From positions 62,001 through 126,000 of the forward strand of contig NZ_PPSW01000016.1 of assembly GCF_005876835.1 (NCBI RefSeq): a stretch of DNA of 64,000 nucleotides, in the 5' to 3' direction. A program made the translations under genes and the position numbers. The stretch's first letter is position 1. Every line of letters starts with the position of its first letter. The notes under the pieces were generated by a model that saw nothing but the letters and a program-made list of their open reading frames with translations, had not been told where the DNA came from and did not search any database. This stretch comes from Pseudoalteromonas phenolica (GTDB lineage: Bacteria > Pseudomonadota > Gammaproteobacteria > Enterobacterales > Alteromonadaceae). Shown in pieces: positions 48,127 through 57,555 of this stretch.

Positions 48127-48798
48127 GTGAAAAAATTAGCAGTAGCACTGAGTGCATTAATTTTAGTTTCAGGTTGTCAAATGTCGCAGCGTCAAAATGC
48201 GGCTACGGGTGAGACCGAAACAAACTCAGCAACAAGAGGCGCCATTATTGGCGTAGTATCGGGTGCCATCGTAGGTCTAGCGACCGGTAAAGATGCTGAT
48301 GATCGCAGAAAGCGTGCGCTAATTGGTGCAACTACCGGAGGTGCAATCGGTGCAGGTGTAGGCTATTACTTTGATAAGCAAGAAGCTGCACTTCGCGAAG
48401 AGTTAATGAACTCTGGCGTTCAAGTTAAAAGAGTGGGTGAAGATAAACTCGTATTAATTATGCAAAACGGTATCGGCTTTGATTCTGGCTCAGACAAATT
48501 AAGCACTTCAATTTATCAGACACTAGATGGTGTTGCGAAAGTACTTGTTGAGTACCCTGATACGCAGCTATTAATCGAAGGTCATACTGACAGCTCAGGT
48601 AGCGAGTCTTTAAATAAAGCTCTCTCTGAAAAGCGTGCGAACTCAGTAAAGGCATACCTACAAAGCCAAAAGGTTGCTGCAAATCGTTTATTCACCGAAG
48701 GTCTAGGTGAGTCTCTGCCTATTTGCGATAACAGCACCAAAGCTGGCCGCACTTGTAACAGGCGTGTTGAAATCAGCATCTTCCCAGCGAAGAAGTAA
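48127..48798 (+). CDS. OmpA-family lipoprotein with glycine zipper
   Basis: A 223-residue outer-membrane lipoprotein that probably binds peptidoglycan. The lipobox LVSGC gives lipidated Cys17. Two glycine-zipper segments (about 39-60 and 72-90; GAIIGVVSGAIVGLATG, GATTGGAIGAGVGYYF) precede an OmpA C-terminal domain (about 110-222) with LLIEGHTDSSGSESLNKALSEKRA and NRRVEISI. It is YiaD-like. The start codon is GTG. A terminator follows. Confidence 0.9.
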   Translation: MKKLAVALSALILVSGCQMSQRQNAATGETETNSATRGAIIGVVSGAIVGLATGKDADDRRKRALIGATTGGAIGAGVGYYFDKQEAALREELMNSGVQVKRVGEDKLVLIMQNGIGFDSGSDKLSTSIYQTLDGVAKVLVEYPDTQLLIEGHTDSSGSESLNKALSEKRANSVKAYLQSQKVAANRLFTEGLGESLPICDNSTKAGRTCNRRVEISIFPAKK

Positions 48799-48814
48799 GT
48801 TCATTTCATACTTT

Positions 48815-48848
48815 AGCCCAGCTCACACATAAGAGCTGGGCTTTCTAA
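48815..48848 (+). terminator. Intrinsic terminator after the OmpA-like lipoprotein
   Basis: AGCCCAGCTC pairs with GAGCTGGGCT around an eight-base loop, followed by TTTCTAATTT. Confidence 0.88.
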
Positions 48849-48961
48849 TTTCCAATGTATTTCCCTTTACTGAGCCTATTTGGATAGGTTTTCTTCTTGA
48901 ACTTCTAAACCTTTTCTTCATTTTATATGTATGATTACTCATATATGAATAGGAGATAACT

Positions 48962-49333
48962 ATGCGCTTTTTTCTACTACTTTCAATACTGTTATGTAGT
49001 TTCGTTGCTTTATGTAAAACTGAGCAAATATCCCAACAGGCACTACTAATTAATCAAATGTCTGCAACGCCGCATCAAATTATCGATGTCAGAAGCCCTG
49101 AAGAATTTGCAGCGGGACATGTAAAGGGGGCTATTAACATTCCTTTTAATAAGATCGAACTACATCAGGATTTACTCAATTCTCTTAAACAAAAAACGCT
49201 TGTTGTATACTGTCGCTCAGGTCGTAGAGCGGGAATCTTTGAACGTGCGCTGTCTAAAGACGGATTTAACCTTTTACACTTAAGTGGTGATATGAATGCT
49301 TGGCAGGCTGAGAGTTTGCCCACCGTGAAATAA
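48962..49333 (+). CDS. Periplasmic rhodanese-like protein
   Basis: A 123-residue exported single-domain rhodanese (signal peptide about 1-20). IIDVRSPEEFAAGHVKGAINIPFNKI and the active-site loop VVYCRSGRRAG, with the catalytic Cys, are intact. Similar to PspE-type sulfurtransferases; the physiological sulfur acceptor is not known. Single gene upstream of zur. Confidence 0.9.
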   Translation: MRFFLLLSILLCSFVALCKTEQISQQALLINQMSATPHQIIDVRSPEEFAAGHVKGAINIPFNKIELHQDLLNSLKQKTLVVYCRSGRRAGIFERALSKDGFNLLHLSGDMNAWQAESLPTVK

Positions 49334-49473
49334 CACTTTAAGTATTTTATTTGCCCTCTTGTCACCACTTCAAGATGATTAAACATGCTGAGATATCGGA
49401 ATAAATCATCACGAAAACAAGACTATTTTAAAGAATGTGATAGTATTGTTTGGCAGTGTAAGGATTTTAAAGT

Positions 49474-49908
49474 ATGAATGTTGAACAATTAGTCGATAAA
49501 GCAAAACAAGTCTGTGATAACCGTGGCGCACGTTTTACGGCAATCCGTGAAAAAGTCTTCCGTCTACTTGCTGCTAAGCAAGGCGGCGTGGGTGCCTATG
49601 ATCTTTTAGAAGAATTAAAAGTCTCTGAGCCTGGTGCAAAACCTGCAACGATTTATCGCGCTTTAGACTTTTTATCTGAGCTTGGTTTTATCCATAAAAT
49701 TGAGAGCACCAATGCATTTATGCTGTGTCATCATTTCGACCATATTCATCCTGTACAGTTGTTGATCTGTGATGATTGTGGGCATGTTGACGAGCTTCAT
49801 TCAAGTTTAATTTCGCATGAACTGAATAACTTAGCGTCTGAGCGAGGCTTTCAGGTAAGTAACCAAACAATAGAAGCACATGGCAAGTGTGAAAAGTGTA
49901 AAGACTAA
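49474..49908 (+). CDS. zur: Fur-family zinc uptake regulator
   Basis: A 144-residue repressor. The winged helix (about 10-80) contains KPATIYRALDFLSELGFIHKIES. Metal-site residues are HHFDHIHP, the structural zinc pair C-D-D-C, and the terminal C-E-K-C. The Zur assignment rests on overall style and the lack of the longer Fur-type HHDH region; another Fur-family member is possible. No znu genes are adjacent. Confidence 0.82.
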   Translation: MNVEQLVDKAKQVCDNRGARFTAIREKVFRLLAAKQGGVGAYDLLEELKVSEPGAKPATIYRALDFLSELGFIHKIESTNAFMLCHHFDHIHPVQLLICDDCGHVDELHSSLISHELNNLASERGFQVSNQTIEAHGKCEKCKD

Positions 49909-49977
49909 GTGCAGTTATGCAATTAAACCACTACACTTAACCTAGAACTGAATAATTAAGAATCAAGGGAACAGCAC

Positions 49978-50445
49978 ATGAAAGTAGAGTTCATAAACCC
50001 TTTTTTATCATCATTAATAAATGTCTTAGCAACCATGGCTCAAACAGAGCTGACACCTGGTAAACCAAAAATCAAAAAAGGTGAAGTTGCGCAAGGTGAT
50101 GTATCGGGCTTGATCGGTATGGTGGGCCCACAGACTAAGGGTTCTTTTTCTATTACCTTTGATGAGCAACTAGCGCTAACAATCATGGAGCGCATGCTTG
50201 GCGAGCGCCCAGATGCAATTAATGAAGAAGTGACAGATATGGTGGGTGAAATCACCAATATGGTCACTGGCGGTGCAAAAAATTTACTCGGTGAAAAAGG
50301 CTATGACTTTGATATGGCAACCCCGATTGTAGTGTCGGGTCCAGGTCACACCATTACGCACAAATGTGAAGGCGCTAAAATTATTATGCCATTCACTTCA
50401 GCTGACGGTAATGCCAATATCGAGGTGAGCTTCGATAAGTTATGA
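49978..50445 (+). CDS. CheX-like chemotaxis phosphatase
   Basis: A 155-residue CheC/CheX-fold protein that may dephosphorylate CheY-P or another response regulator. The catalytic-like motif is [22 protein letters not shown], with E and N residues at the expected spacing of the CheX active site (E-x2-N). No other chemotaxis gene is near. It overlaps yjbQ by four bases. Confidence 0.88.
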   Translation: MKVEFINPFLSSLINVLATMAQTELTPGKPKIKKGEVAQGDVSGLIGMVGPQTKGSFSITFDEQLALTIMERMLGERPDAINEEVTDMVGEITNMVTGGAKNLLGEKGYDFDMATPIVVSGPGHTITHKCEGAKIIMPFTSADGNANIEVSFDKL

Positions 50446-50870
50446 GTTGGCAGCAAGCTAAATTCACCCTAGCCGCGAAGTCTCGCGGCTTTCACCTAAT
50501 TACAGATGACATTCTCAAGCAACTTCCAGAGGTCCATAACTATCAAGTGGGCCTTTTACATTTATTCTTGCAGCATACGTCAGCCAGTTTAACCATCAAT
50601 GAAAATGCCGATCCGACCGTGCGTATGGACATGGAAAGCCATTTTAATCATTTTGTACCCGAGCGTCAGCCCTATTATAAACATGATTATGAGGGTGACG
50701 ATGATATGCCTGCGCATATTAAATCGAGCACACTAGGCTGCCAAATTACTATACCTATCAGCCATGGCCGTTTAATGTTAGGTACTTGGCAAGGTGTGTA
50801 TTTAGGTGAGCACAGAGACTACGCCGACGGCAGAAGTATTATTGCTACCTTGTCTGGCGAACTTTATTGA
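50442..50870 (+). CDS. yjbQ: YjbQ/UPF0047 family protein
   Basis: A 142-residue secondary thiamine-phosphate-synthase-like protein. The family signature [21 protein letters not shown] and the conserved H in HIKSSTLG are present. Reported to have weak thiamine phosphate synthase activity in E. coli; the true role is unclear. Overlaps cheX-like by four bases. Confidence 0.92.
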   Translation: MSWQQAKFTLAAKSRGFHLITDDILKQLPEVHNYQVGLLHLFLQHTSASLTINENADPTVRMDMESHFNHFVPERQPYYKHDYEGDDDMPAHIKSSTLGCQITIPISHGRLMLGTWQGVYLGEHRDYADGRSIIATLSGELY

Positions 50871-50879
50871 TTTTACATC

Positions 50880-50913
50880 AAAAAATAAGCGGCATATTGG
50901 CCGCTTATTTTTT
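50880..50913. terminator. Bidirectional terminator between yjbQ and alr
   Basis: AAAAAATAAGCGGC pairs with its complement around ATATTG, a 14-bp stem. The alr stop codon at 50905 lies inside the stem. Confidence 0.9.
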
Positions 50914-51993
50914 ATCTTTTATGTATTGATAACTTACTCTCGGCGTGACATTACACAGCAGTTCGTAAGGAATAGTGCTAGCACACTGTGCCACTTCTTC
51001 TACAGGTAAGTTTACACCCCACATTTCAACTTCGTCACCGACCTGAACTGAGTCATTCTCTGCGCCAATATCTACCGTGATCATATCCATCGACACACTG
51101 CCGACAATACCATATCGTTTGCCATTGATCACAACCGGTGTGCCTTCTTGCGCATGACGTGGATAACCATCACCGTAGCCCATGGCAACTACAGCAAGCT
51201 GCGTAGCTATCTGACTCTGCCAACGACCGCCATAACCTACCCGCTCTCCCGCAGGAATAGCGCGCTTTGCTATCACGCGGGTTTTTAAAGACATCACCGC
51301 TGATAAGCCATGCTCTGAGCCGACTGAGTCAAGCATAGGTGAAACACCATATAGCATGAGCCCTGGTCTTACCCAGTCGCCATGGCTATCTGGCCAAGCA
51401 ATTATGCCCGCAGAATTGGCCAAACAAGTTTGTTCGACTTTGTTGCTCACTAATTTGGAAAAATGTTGGATCTGAGAAAGCGTTTTTTCGTTATTAGTAT
51501 CGTCAGCGCAGGGGAAGTGCGTCATTAAACGCACATTACGCTTAGCATTTTTAGTGGCTTTAAGGCGAGCATAAAACTGCTCTAGTTGTTCAGGCTCAAC
51601 CCCTAAACGATGCATACCGGTATCTATTTTAAGCCAAGTAGCAATCGGTGCATCTAAATTTGCCTGCTCTAGTGCACTTAGCTGGTGCTCGTCATGAATG
51701 ATGGTTTCAAAGTTATTCGCCAATAAGATGGGTAAATCACTCGCTTCAAAGAAACCTTCTAATAAGACGATAGGTTTGGTCAGGCCACCAGCTCGAAGTG
51801 CCAAGGCCTCATCGATTCTAGCTACAGCAAACGCATCTGCTCCCTGCAAATGCTGTGCAATCGTCACCAAACCATGCCCATACGCATTGGCTTTTAATAC
51901 CGCCATCACTTTGCTGTTTGGGGCAATTTGTTTGATACGTGCGAGGTTTTGTTCCAGCGCGGTTAAGTTAATTTCTGCGGTTGCTAATCTCAT
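50905..51993 (-). CDS. alr: Alanine racemase
   Basis: A 362-residue PLP enzyme that supplies D-alanine for peptidoglycan. The PLP Lys is in MAVLKANAYGHGL. Other conserved parts are KIDTGMHRLG, LANSAGIIAW, RPGLMLYGVSP and the second active-site Tyr in RVGYGG. It lies downstream of dnaB on the same strand, the classic dnaB-alr order. Confidence 0.96.
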   Translation of the reverse strand: MRLATAEINLTALEQNLARIKQIAPNSKVMAVLKANAYGHGLVTIAQHLQGADAFAVARIDEALALRAGGLTKPIVLLEGFFEASDLPILLANNFETIIHDEHQLSALEQANLDAPIATWLKIDTGMHRLGVEPEQLEQFYARLKATKNAKRNVRLMTHFPCADDTNNEKTLSQIQHFSKLVSNKVEQTCLANSAGIIAWPDSHGDWVRPGLMLYGVSPMLDSVGSEHGLSAVMSLKTRVIAKRAIPAGERVGYGGRWQSQIATQLAVVAMGYGDGYPRHAQEGTPVVINGKRYGIVGSVSMDMITVDIGAENDSVQVGDEVEMWGVNLPVEEVAQCASTIPYELLCNVTPRVSYQYIKDKK

Positions 51994-52040
51994 ACAGCCT
52001 CTCGTGTGCGACCTGCAAAAAAGTGTTAAGCAGTTAGTGC

Positions 52041-53420
52041 TTAATACTCATCATCAAATGCAGGGCCTGCGTAATTGTCAAAACGAGAGAATTGCCCCTG
52101 GAAGGTTAACCTAACCTTACCAATTGGGCCATTACGCTGTTTACCTATGATTATTTCTGCTACGCCTTTATCTGGACTGTCTTCGTTATACACTTCGTCA
52201 CGATAAATGAACATGATTAAGTCGGCATCCTGCTCGATTGAACCCGATTCACGTAAGTCAGAGTTTACCGGGCGTTTATCGGCACGTTGCTCTAGTGTAC
52301 GGTTAAGCTGAGATAGCGCGATAACCGGGCATTGTAACTCTTTTGCTAGTGCTTTTAATGAACGAGAGATTTCGGCAATCTCAAGGGTACGATTATCTGA
52401 TAAGCTAGGTACACGCATTAACTGCAAATAGTCGACCATGATCATGCTGATACCGCCGTGGTCACGAGCAATACGGCGTGCACGAGAACGAACATCGGTT
52501 GGTGTTAGGCCCGAGGCATCATCGATGTACATCTTACCTTTTTCCATCAATAGGCCCATGGTTGACGATAAACGCGCCCAATCTTCGTCATCTAACTGAC
52601 CTGTACGCACCTTAGTCTGGTTAATTCGGCCTAGAGAGGCCAGCATCCTCATCATGATCTGTTCTGAGGGCATCTCTAGTGAGTAAATCAGTACAGGCTT
52701 GTCTTGGGTCATCGCCGCATGCTCAGCCAAGTTCATCGCAAAGGTGGTTTTACCCATTGAAGGACGTGCCGCAACGATGATTAAGTCTGACGGCTGTAAG
52801 CCTGCTGTCATTTGGTCTAAATCGTTATAGCCAGAACTCACCCCTGTTACACCATCCTGCGGAGACTGATAAAGCTCTTCAATCTTATCGACTGTTTTTT
52901 CTAAGATTGAGTGAATACTTTGTGGGCCTTCAGTGCTTTTCGTTCGCTGCTCTGCGATTTTAAATACTTTACTTTCAGCTAAATCGAGTAGTTCATGGCT
53001 ATCACGCCCTTCTGGATTAAAACCGGCTTCGGCGATTTCATTTGCAACGCCAATCATTTCACGTACAACCGCACGTTCACGTACAATTGACGCATAAGCA
53101 TCTATATTCGCGGCACTTGGCGTATTTTTGGCTATTTCTGCTAAATAAGCAAAACCACCAATCGTGCTTAGCTGATTATTTTTTTCAAGGCTTTCAGAAA
53201 TGGTAATTAAATCGATTGGCTGACTTTGTTCAACCAACCTTTCCATCGCTTCAAAAATTAATTTATGCGTGCGAGTGTAAAAGTCTTGCGATACCACCAA
53301 TTCGGCAACACGGTCAAACGCCTGATTATCAAGCATTAAACCACCAAGCACTGACTGCTCAGCTTCGATTGAATGAGGGGGAACTTTGAGGGTATCGACT
53401 TGATGATCTGGTTTAGCCAT
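52041..53420 (-). CDS. dnaB: Replicative DNA helicase DnaB
   Basis: A 459-residue hexameric helicase that unwinds DNA at the fork and binds primase. The N-terminal domain (about 15-120) begins PHSIEAEQSVLGGLMLDN. The RecA-like domain has Walker A AARPSMGKTTFAMN, IMVDYLQLMRVP and ESGSIEQDADLIMFIYRDEVY. No intein is present. ATG 53420 is used; TTG 53432 would add CSA before it. Confidence 0.97.
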   Translation of the reverse strand: MAKPDHQVDTLKVPPHSIEAEQSVLGGLMLDNQAFDRVAELVVSQDFYTRTHKLIFEAMERLVEQSQPIDLITISESLEKNNQLSTIGGFAYLAEIAKNTPSAANIDAYASIVRERAVVREMIGVANEIAEAGFNPEGRDSHELLDLAESKVFKIAEQRTKSTEGPQSIHSILEKTVDKIEELYQSPQDGVTGVSSGYNDLDQMTAGLQPSDLIIVAARPSMGKTTFAMNLAEHAAMTQDKPVLIYSLEMPSEQIMMRMLASLGRINQTKVRTGQLDDEDWARLSSTMGLLMEKGKMYIDDASGLTPTDVRSRARRIARDHGGISMIMVDYLQLMRVPSLSDNRTLEIAEISRSLKALAKELQCPVIALSQLNRTLEQRADKRPVNSDLRESGSIEQDADLIMFIYRDEVYNEDSPDKGVAEIIIGKQRNGPIGKVRLTFQGQFSRFDNYAGPAFDDEY

Positions 53421-53566
53421 AGCACTACACAATCTGAAAGAATTAAGAGGGTTATTTTAGCCCCTAGCGGAGCAACTTAAAAGCGTAAAGCGACTTTCTC
53501 ATTGTGACAAGACCAGAAATAAAAAGAGGCCTCACTTTGAGACCTCTTATAAACATTACAATTTGT

Positions 53567-54505
53567 TTAATTTTTCTTTAACTCAATACGACCACTGACG
53601 GTATCAATTTCAACATCTGCATCACCGCCATTGAGAATAAATTCTAATTCACGTGATGGGCCATACTTGGCTTTCTTTACTTTATCGCTACTTAATTCGT
53701 TGATAATACGACCACCAGAGTGCGCATCAATATCAAAGCGAGCTGATACGTCGCTCGGAAAGTACAAGCGAACATCACCACTCACGGTATCCATATTGAT
53801 ACGCGCATTAGACTGTAACTCTTTAACTTGCACCTTAATCTCACCATTCACGGTATTTAGACGTAAGTCCCTTAAAGAGGCAACTTTGAAGTCTACTTCG
53901 CCGTTAACGTTTTCAAGACGAATATCTGTCGCTTCAGTGTGACTTTCAATATCACCGTTTACGGCATTGAATCGCAACTCACCTTTAGAGTTCATATCAT
54001 TGATGTCACCGTTAACCGTTTCAAAGCGTAAATCACCCGATAACTTGTTTGCATCTACATCGCCATTGACCGTTTCTAAACTTACTTTACCTTCTAGCTG
54101 CGTCGCTTCGATGTCACCGTTAACCGTTTTAATACGTGCACCTGCCAGTAATTCAGTCGCAGAGATATTCACATTTATGCCTTCAAAGCTCAACTCACTG
54201 TTTTTTGGCATGTAAATAGTCAGTTTAGAGCCATCGCCTTTGTTCCAGCCTTTATAACGCTTAGGCATTTCGACAATAAACTCAGTGACAGAGCCATTGT
54301 TCTCAAGTTTATAGCCCTTCGCAATATCATCGAGTGAGCCTGTAACTTTAAATTCTGACTTATCCCAAGATTTAATGTCTACTTCACCACGTTGGTTTTC
54401 AATGACAATCTTGCCATTGGCGGGTACTGAAATTTGCTTATCAATGGCTTCACCGGCAAAACAAGCAACTGGGAAAAATAGCAGTCCTGTTAGTAGTTTT
54501 TTCAT
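53567..54505 (-). CDS. DUF4097-family beta-solenoid envelope protein
   Basis: A 312-residue exported protein; signal peptide MKKLLTGLLFFPVACFAG. From about 125 to 250 there are six V-N-G-D/E units about 18-21 residues apart, plus related VSG units, predicting a regular right-handed beta-solenoid. Start at ATG 54505 after GGAGAAG; the longer 54547 start lacks a signal peptide at its N-terminus. It is the last gene of the ECF operon. Function unknown; an envelope stress effector or adhesin-like role is inferred. Confidence 0.88.
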   Translation of the reverse strand: MKKLLTGLLFFPVACFAGEAIDKQISVPANGKIVIENQRGEVDIKSWDKSEFKVTGSLDDIAKGYKLENNGSVTEFIVEMPKRYKGWNKGDGSKLTIYMPKNSELSFEGINVNISATELLAGARIKTVNGDIEATQLEGKVSLETVNGDVDANKLSGDLRFETVNGDINDMNSKGELRFNAVNGDIESHTEATDIRLENVNGEVDFKVASLRDLRLNTVNGEIKVQVKELQSNARINMDTVSGDVRLYFPSDVSARFDIDAHSGGRIINELSSDKVKKAKYGPSRELEFILNGGDADVEIDTVSGRIELKKN

Positions 54506-54515
54506 CTTTCTTCTC

Positions 54516-54992
54516 CTAAATTTGTTGCCAACTTGGTGCATGTACACGGTTGATTAAATCTAATTGCTGCTGATAAACCTGCGCGAGCATTTTCAGTAAC
54601 GCGGCATTTTCTGGGTCGTTTTGTAAGGCAAGTTTCACAGCTTGCTCAGCCTGCTCTAGTTCATCAAGTTGTTGTTGCCAGTCATTTGTTAAAGCTGGCT
54701 GTGCTTCGTACTGTACGAGTAATGCTTGCTTTTGCTGCTCAAACAAAGCACTTAAATCTCTCATCGTGTTTTGCTCAGGGCGCATTACACTGACATTCCA
54801 TGCCAATAGCCCTGCAATAAAACACGCTGCAATACCCGTTACTTTGGGCCAATACTGTCTGTCATTTATACTGCTCTTGGGTGGCTCTGCAATTGCTCGC
54901 TCAATACCAGGCCATAAGTCGCGACTAGGCGCCACCTTACTTGGTTTTGCTAACTCTTCTTTTAAGAAGTCGTCAAAGTTGACTTTACTCAT
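54516..54992 (-). CDS. Putative membrane anti-sigma factor
   Basis: A 158-residue protein with a cytoplasmic N-terminal region, PSRDLWPGIERAI-like, a single transmembrane helix (about 50-68; VTGIAACFIAGLLAWNVSV), and a periplasmic coiled-coil tail. It overlaps the sigma gene by eight bases and has the topology of anti-sigma factors, but no ZAS-type zinc motif (H-x3-C-x2-C) was seen. The role is inferred from position and topology. Confidence 0.72.
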   Translation of the reverse strand: MSKVNFDDFLKEELAKPSKVAPSRDLWPGIERAIAEPPKSSINDRQYWPKVTGIAACFIAGLLAWNVSVMRPEQNTMRDLSALFEQQKQALLVQYEAQPALTNDWQQQLDELEQAEQAVKLALQNDPENAALLKMLAQVYQQQLDLINRVHAPSWQQI

Positions 54993-55548
54993 GCTCGTAC
55001 CACTCCTGTAATAATTGTCTTGCGCGATGATATTGCGACTTACTTGAGCCAACAGCCATGCCTAACATATTGCCGATTTCTTCATGGCGATAGCCTTCAA
55101 CTGCATGAAGTACAAACACCAAACGTGCACGCTCAGGCAAACGCAAAATTAGCTTGTCTAGCCCGTTTAACCCATTACACATGGCTAAGCTTTGTTCATC
55201 CATGCCGCTTTGTTCAAAGCTCACAACTTTTTGCAGCCAGTTTTTATGTTTGCGTAAATAACTAATGGCAATATTGCTCGTTACACTGTGCAGCCAGGTT
55301 GAAAACTTTGACTGCCCCTGAAACTGTGAAATTTTATACCACAACTGTACAAACACTTCTTGCGTGACATCTTCTGCATGCTGTTGATCTGCAAGCAGCC
55401 TCAAACATAACGCAAATACAGGTTTTTCATGCTGACGGTAAAGCTGGGCAAACGCAGCCTGATCACCTTGTTGTACTTTATGTACTAGGTCATCTGCTTG
55501 CTCGTCTTTATTCGTATTCGAGAATGCCTGTTTGGCATCGATTAACAT
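54985..55548 (-). CDS. ECF-family RNA polymerase sigma factor
   Basis: A 187-residue sigma factor with region 2 (AFAQLYRQHEKPVFALCLRLLADQQHAEDVTQEVFVQLW... FSTWLHSVTSNIAISYLRKH) and region 4 (LPERARLVFVLHAVEGYRHEEIGNMLGMAVGSSKSQYHRARQLL). It is first in a three-gene operon with a putative anti-sigma factor and a DUF4097 protein. The upstream sequence contains an ECF-like promoter (55611-55636), consistent with autoregulation. Confidence 0.93.
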   Translation of the reverse strand: MLIDAKQAFSNTNKDEQADDLVHKVQQGDQAAFAQLYRQHEKPVFALCLRLLADQQHAEDVTQEVFVQLWYKISQFQGQSKFSTWLHSVTSNIAISYLRKHKNWLQKVVSFEQSGMDEQSLAMCNGLNGLDKLILRLPERARLVFVLHAVEGYRHEEIGNMLGMAVGSSKSQYHRARQLLQEWYEHE

Positions 55549-55610
55549 GACGTTATTCCTTTATCGGGTTTGCACCCAGTTTGACGTTTTGCTTCATTGT
55601 TATTATCTAA

Positions 55611-55636
55611 GACGCCACCTTGGCTTAAAAAGGTTT
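55611..55636 (-). promoter_or_regulatory. Putative autoregulatory ECF promoter
   Basis: On the minus strand, AAACCTT (55630-55636) is followed after 15 bases by CGTC (55611-55614), matching the AAC-rich -35 and CGTC -10 pattern common for ECF sigma factors. It lies about 60 bases before the sigma start codon. Not tested against a profile. Confidence 0.5.
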
Positions 55637-55722
55637 AAAAGAAATTTAAAAAATTTGAAGAGACAGCATTACAAAGCAAAAGTGGTTTTGCAATGAAATG
55701 CTGTTAGTTACATTCTATAGTG

Positions 55723-57555
55723 TCAGTTACCAGTATTACTGCTATCAGAATTGTTAGCTTCACCTTCGCCAGCGTCTAACTCAGGCAAAGGTTTGGCAGG
55801 CTCAAAAGCCCAACCTTTGAAAATAAGCTGAGGTTTCTCATTACTACCGCCGCCAGAGCCAAAATTCACATCTTTCAGTGCTGAGTCAAAATGCACACCA
55901 CTCCCCCCTGAGGAGTTGATAATAGACCCTCGGACAGTACCATAGAGTTGCCCACTTCCTGAGAGCTTCACTTGTGTGAGAGGCGCGTAAATTGTCGCAT
56001 ACATATCTGATGCACCTTTTACCTGAAAGCCATCTCTGCCAGAGTATGAAGAAAAGAAATTCAAACTAGGGATGCCACTGGCTGTCATACCTTCTTTTTC
56101 TGTGATTACTTGCCCGCTTGCGCCTAATATCACTTTACCTGTGGTAAACACGGTTAAACTACTGCCGTCTTTAATCGTTAATTTAGCATCGCCATCAAGG
56201 ATAAAATTACCATCGACCAGAAAAATAACATCGCCGCCAGCAATGGTCATTTTTCCATCGCTATACAATTTGAAGTTTTTCATGCTAAACACACGCTCTT
56301 CAGTGGTTTCAGAAATACCATGTTGCTGGCTTAAATTATCAAACAAGTAGATTTGTGCCGCTTTAGAGTTTAAATCCAACGCTTTTTTTCTACCATTATC
56401 AGTTAATAGAAGGCGGCCTATAGATGGTGTAAATTGATAAACTTGGGTTGCACCCACTTCAAAATCACGCTTTTGCGCTTCCCCTTGCGCTATCACGTTT
56501 GGCATGTTTTTAGGTAACTCGAATGGATCACACTCTTTATTTGGGCGAGCAGGATCATAGTCTGGCGAACTTGGGTCATATACCTCGACTGGTTCCACTT
56601 CAGGATTCTTTTTAAAGTAGGGATTGGAATAAGAAACATTATACGCAACGGTACCATCAGAAAACTTAACACTATCTTGTACATGTTCACTAGAAGGAAA
56701 GCTTCCTGTACCGCCATACATAATGTCATAGGGATCGTTTGTAGGATTCTTAATTTTACTCCCCCACTCCATCTTCGCATTACCGTTTGCCCTCACTACC
56801 CCATCAATTTCTCCACCGCGATGAATATAAAAACCGTTTGAGAACACGCTCCCCTTAACTCGTACACCACTACCCCAAGAGATATCTACCCCTGTATTTG
56901 AGTGCACATCGCCTATTACTGGAGATGAACCTTTCAGATAAACGATACCCGAGGCTTTAATATCGCCTTTTATAGGTGAATGGCCGTCAATTGTAACGCT
57001 TGAGTCACCAATCACAGTATTTACATGACCAGAAGAATCGCGGTTAGTTTCAGAGTATGGGCCTTTACTAGAGTCATAACTATCAACGACACCACTGCCT
57101 GATAAATTAACACCTTTACAACCTGTAACGGCATGTTGAAAGGGGGATTTAACCTCTCCTGGTTTTAATTCAAAACGGGCAACAAGTTGTTGATTCGCAT
57201 CACCATAATAGCGCTGACCTAGACTCGTAATTTCGAGTAACCCATCAACATTTTTACTCAAACGTGCTTTATAGGCCGTGTCATCGCCTATATCACCGTT
57301 TCCGGCGTGTAAACCATATTGATTAACTAATTCATCAACGGTCAAGTTGTTGTTATTTGATACTGCTGTTTGCAAACTTTTAGCTGCCGTAAAAATACCT
57401 TTTTCAGCGAGTAAACGCGCATTCATGTCTTTTTGAAAGTTACCCGTTAAACGCTCTTGGATCACAGTTTCTTTAAGTGCACCAAACACCACGACACTGG
57501 CCATTGTGCTCATTAACATGACCTTGATTAAAGTGAATCCTGACTGCTGCTTCAT
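55723..57555 (-). CDS. PilX-like minor pilin fused to a large beta-rich domain
   Basis: A 610-residue type IV pilin-like protein. The N-terminus (KQQSGFTLIKVMLMSTMASVVVFG) is a prepilin-peptidase site followed by a hydrophobic helix, then VIQERLTGNFQKDMNARLLAEKG, matching the PilX N-terminal domain. After cleavage at Gly6, position +5 is Lys rather than Glu. The next 450 residues are rich in Gly, Ser and Asp and repeat short strands (GSSVTIDG-like, KASGIVYLKGSSP, DMYATIYAPLTQVKLSGSGQLYG), suggesting a beta-helix. PilX proteins are usually 150-200 residues. Last gene of a minor pilin operon, and no pilY1 gene follows. It may act as an adhesive tip; inferred. Confidence 0.85.
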   Translation of the reverse strand: MKQQSGFTLIKVMLMSTMASVVVFGALKETVIQERLTGNFQKDMNARLLAEKGIFTAAKSLQTAVSNNNNLTVDELVNQYGLHAGNGDIGDDTAYKARLSKNVDGLLEITSLGQRYYGDANQQLVARFELKPGEVKSPFQHAVTGCKGVNLSGSGVVDSYDSSKGPYSETNRDSSGHVNTVIGDSSVTIDGHSPIKGDIKASGIVYLKGSSPVIGDVHSNTGVDISWGSGVRVKGSVFSNGFYIHRGGEIDGVVRANGNAKMEWGSKIKNPTNDPYDIMYGGTGSFPSSEHVQDSVKFSDGTVAYNVSYSNPYFKKNPEVEPVEVYDPSSPDYDPARPNKECDPFELPKNMPNVIAQGEAQKRDFEVGATQVYQFTPSIGRLLLTDNGRKKALDLNSKAAQIYLFDNLSQQHGISETTEERVFSMKNFKLYSDGKMTIAGGDVIFLVDGNFILDGDAKLTIKDGSSLTVFTTGKVILGASGQVITEKEGMTASGIPSLNFFSSYSGRDGFQVKGASDMYATIYAPLTQVKLSGSGQLYGTVRGSIINSSGGSGVHFDSALKDVNFGSGGGSNEKPQLIFKGWAFEPAKPLPELDAGEGEANNSDSSNTGN

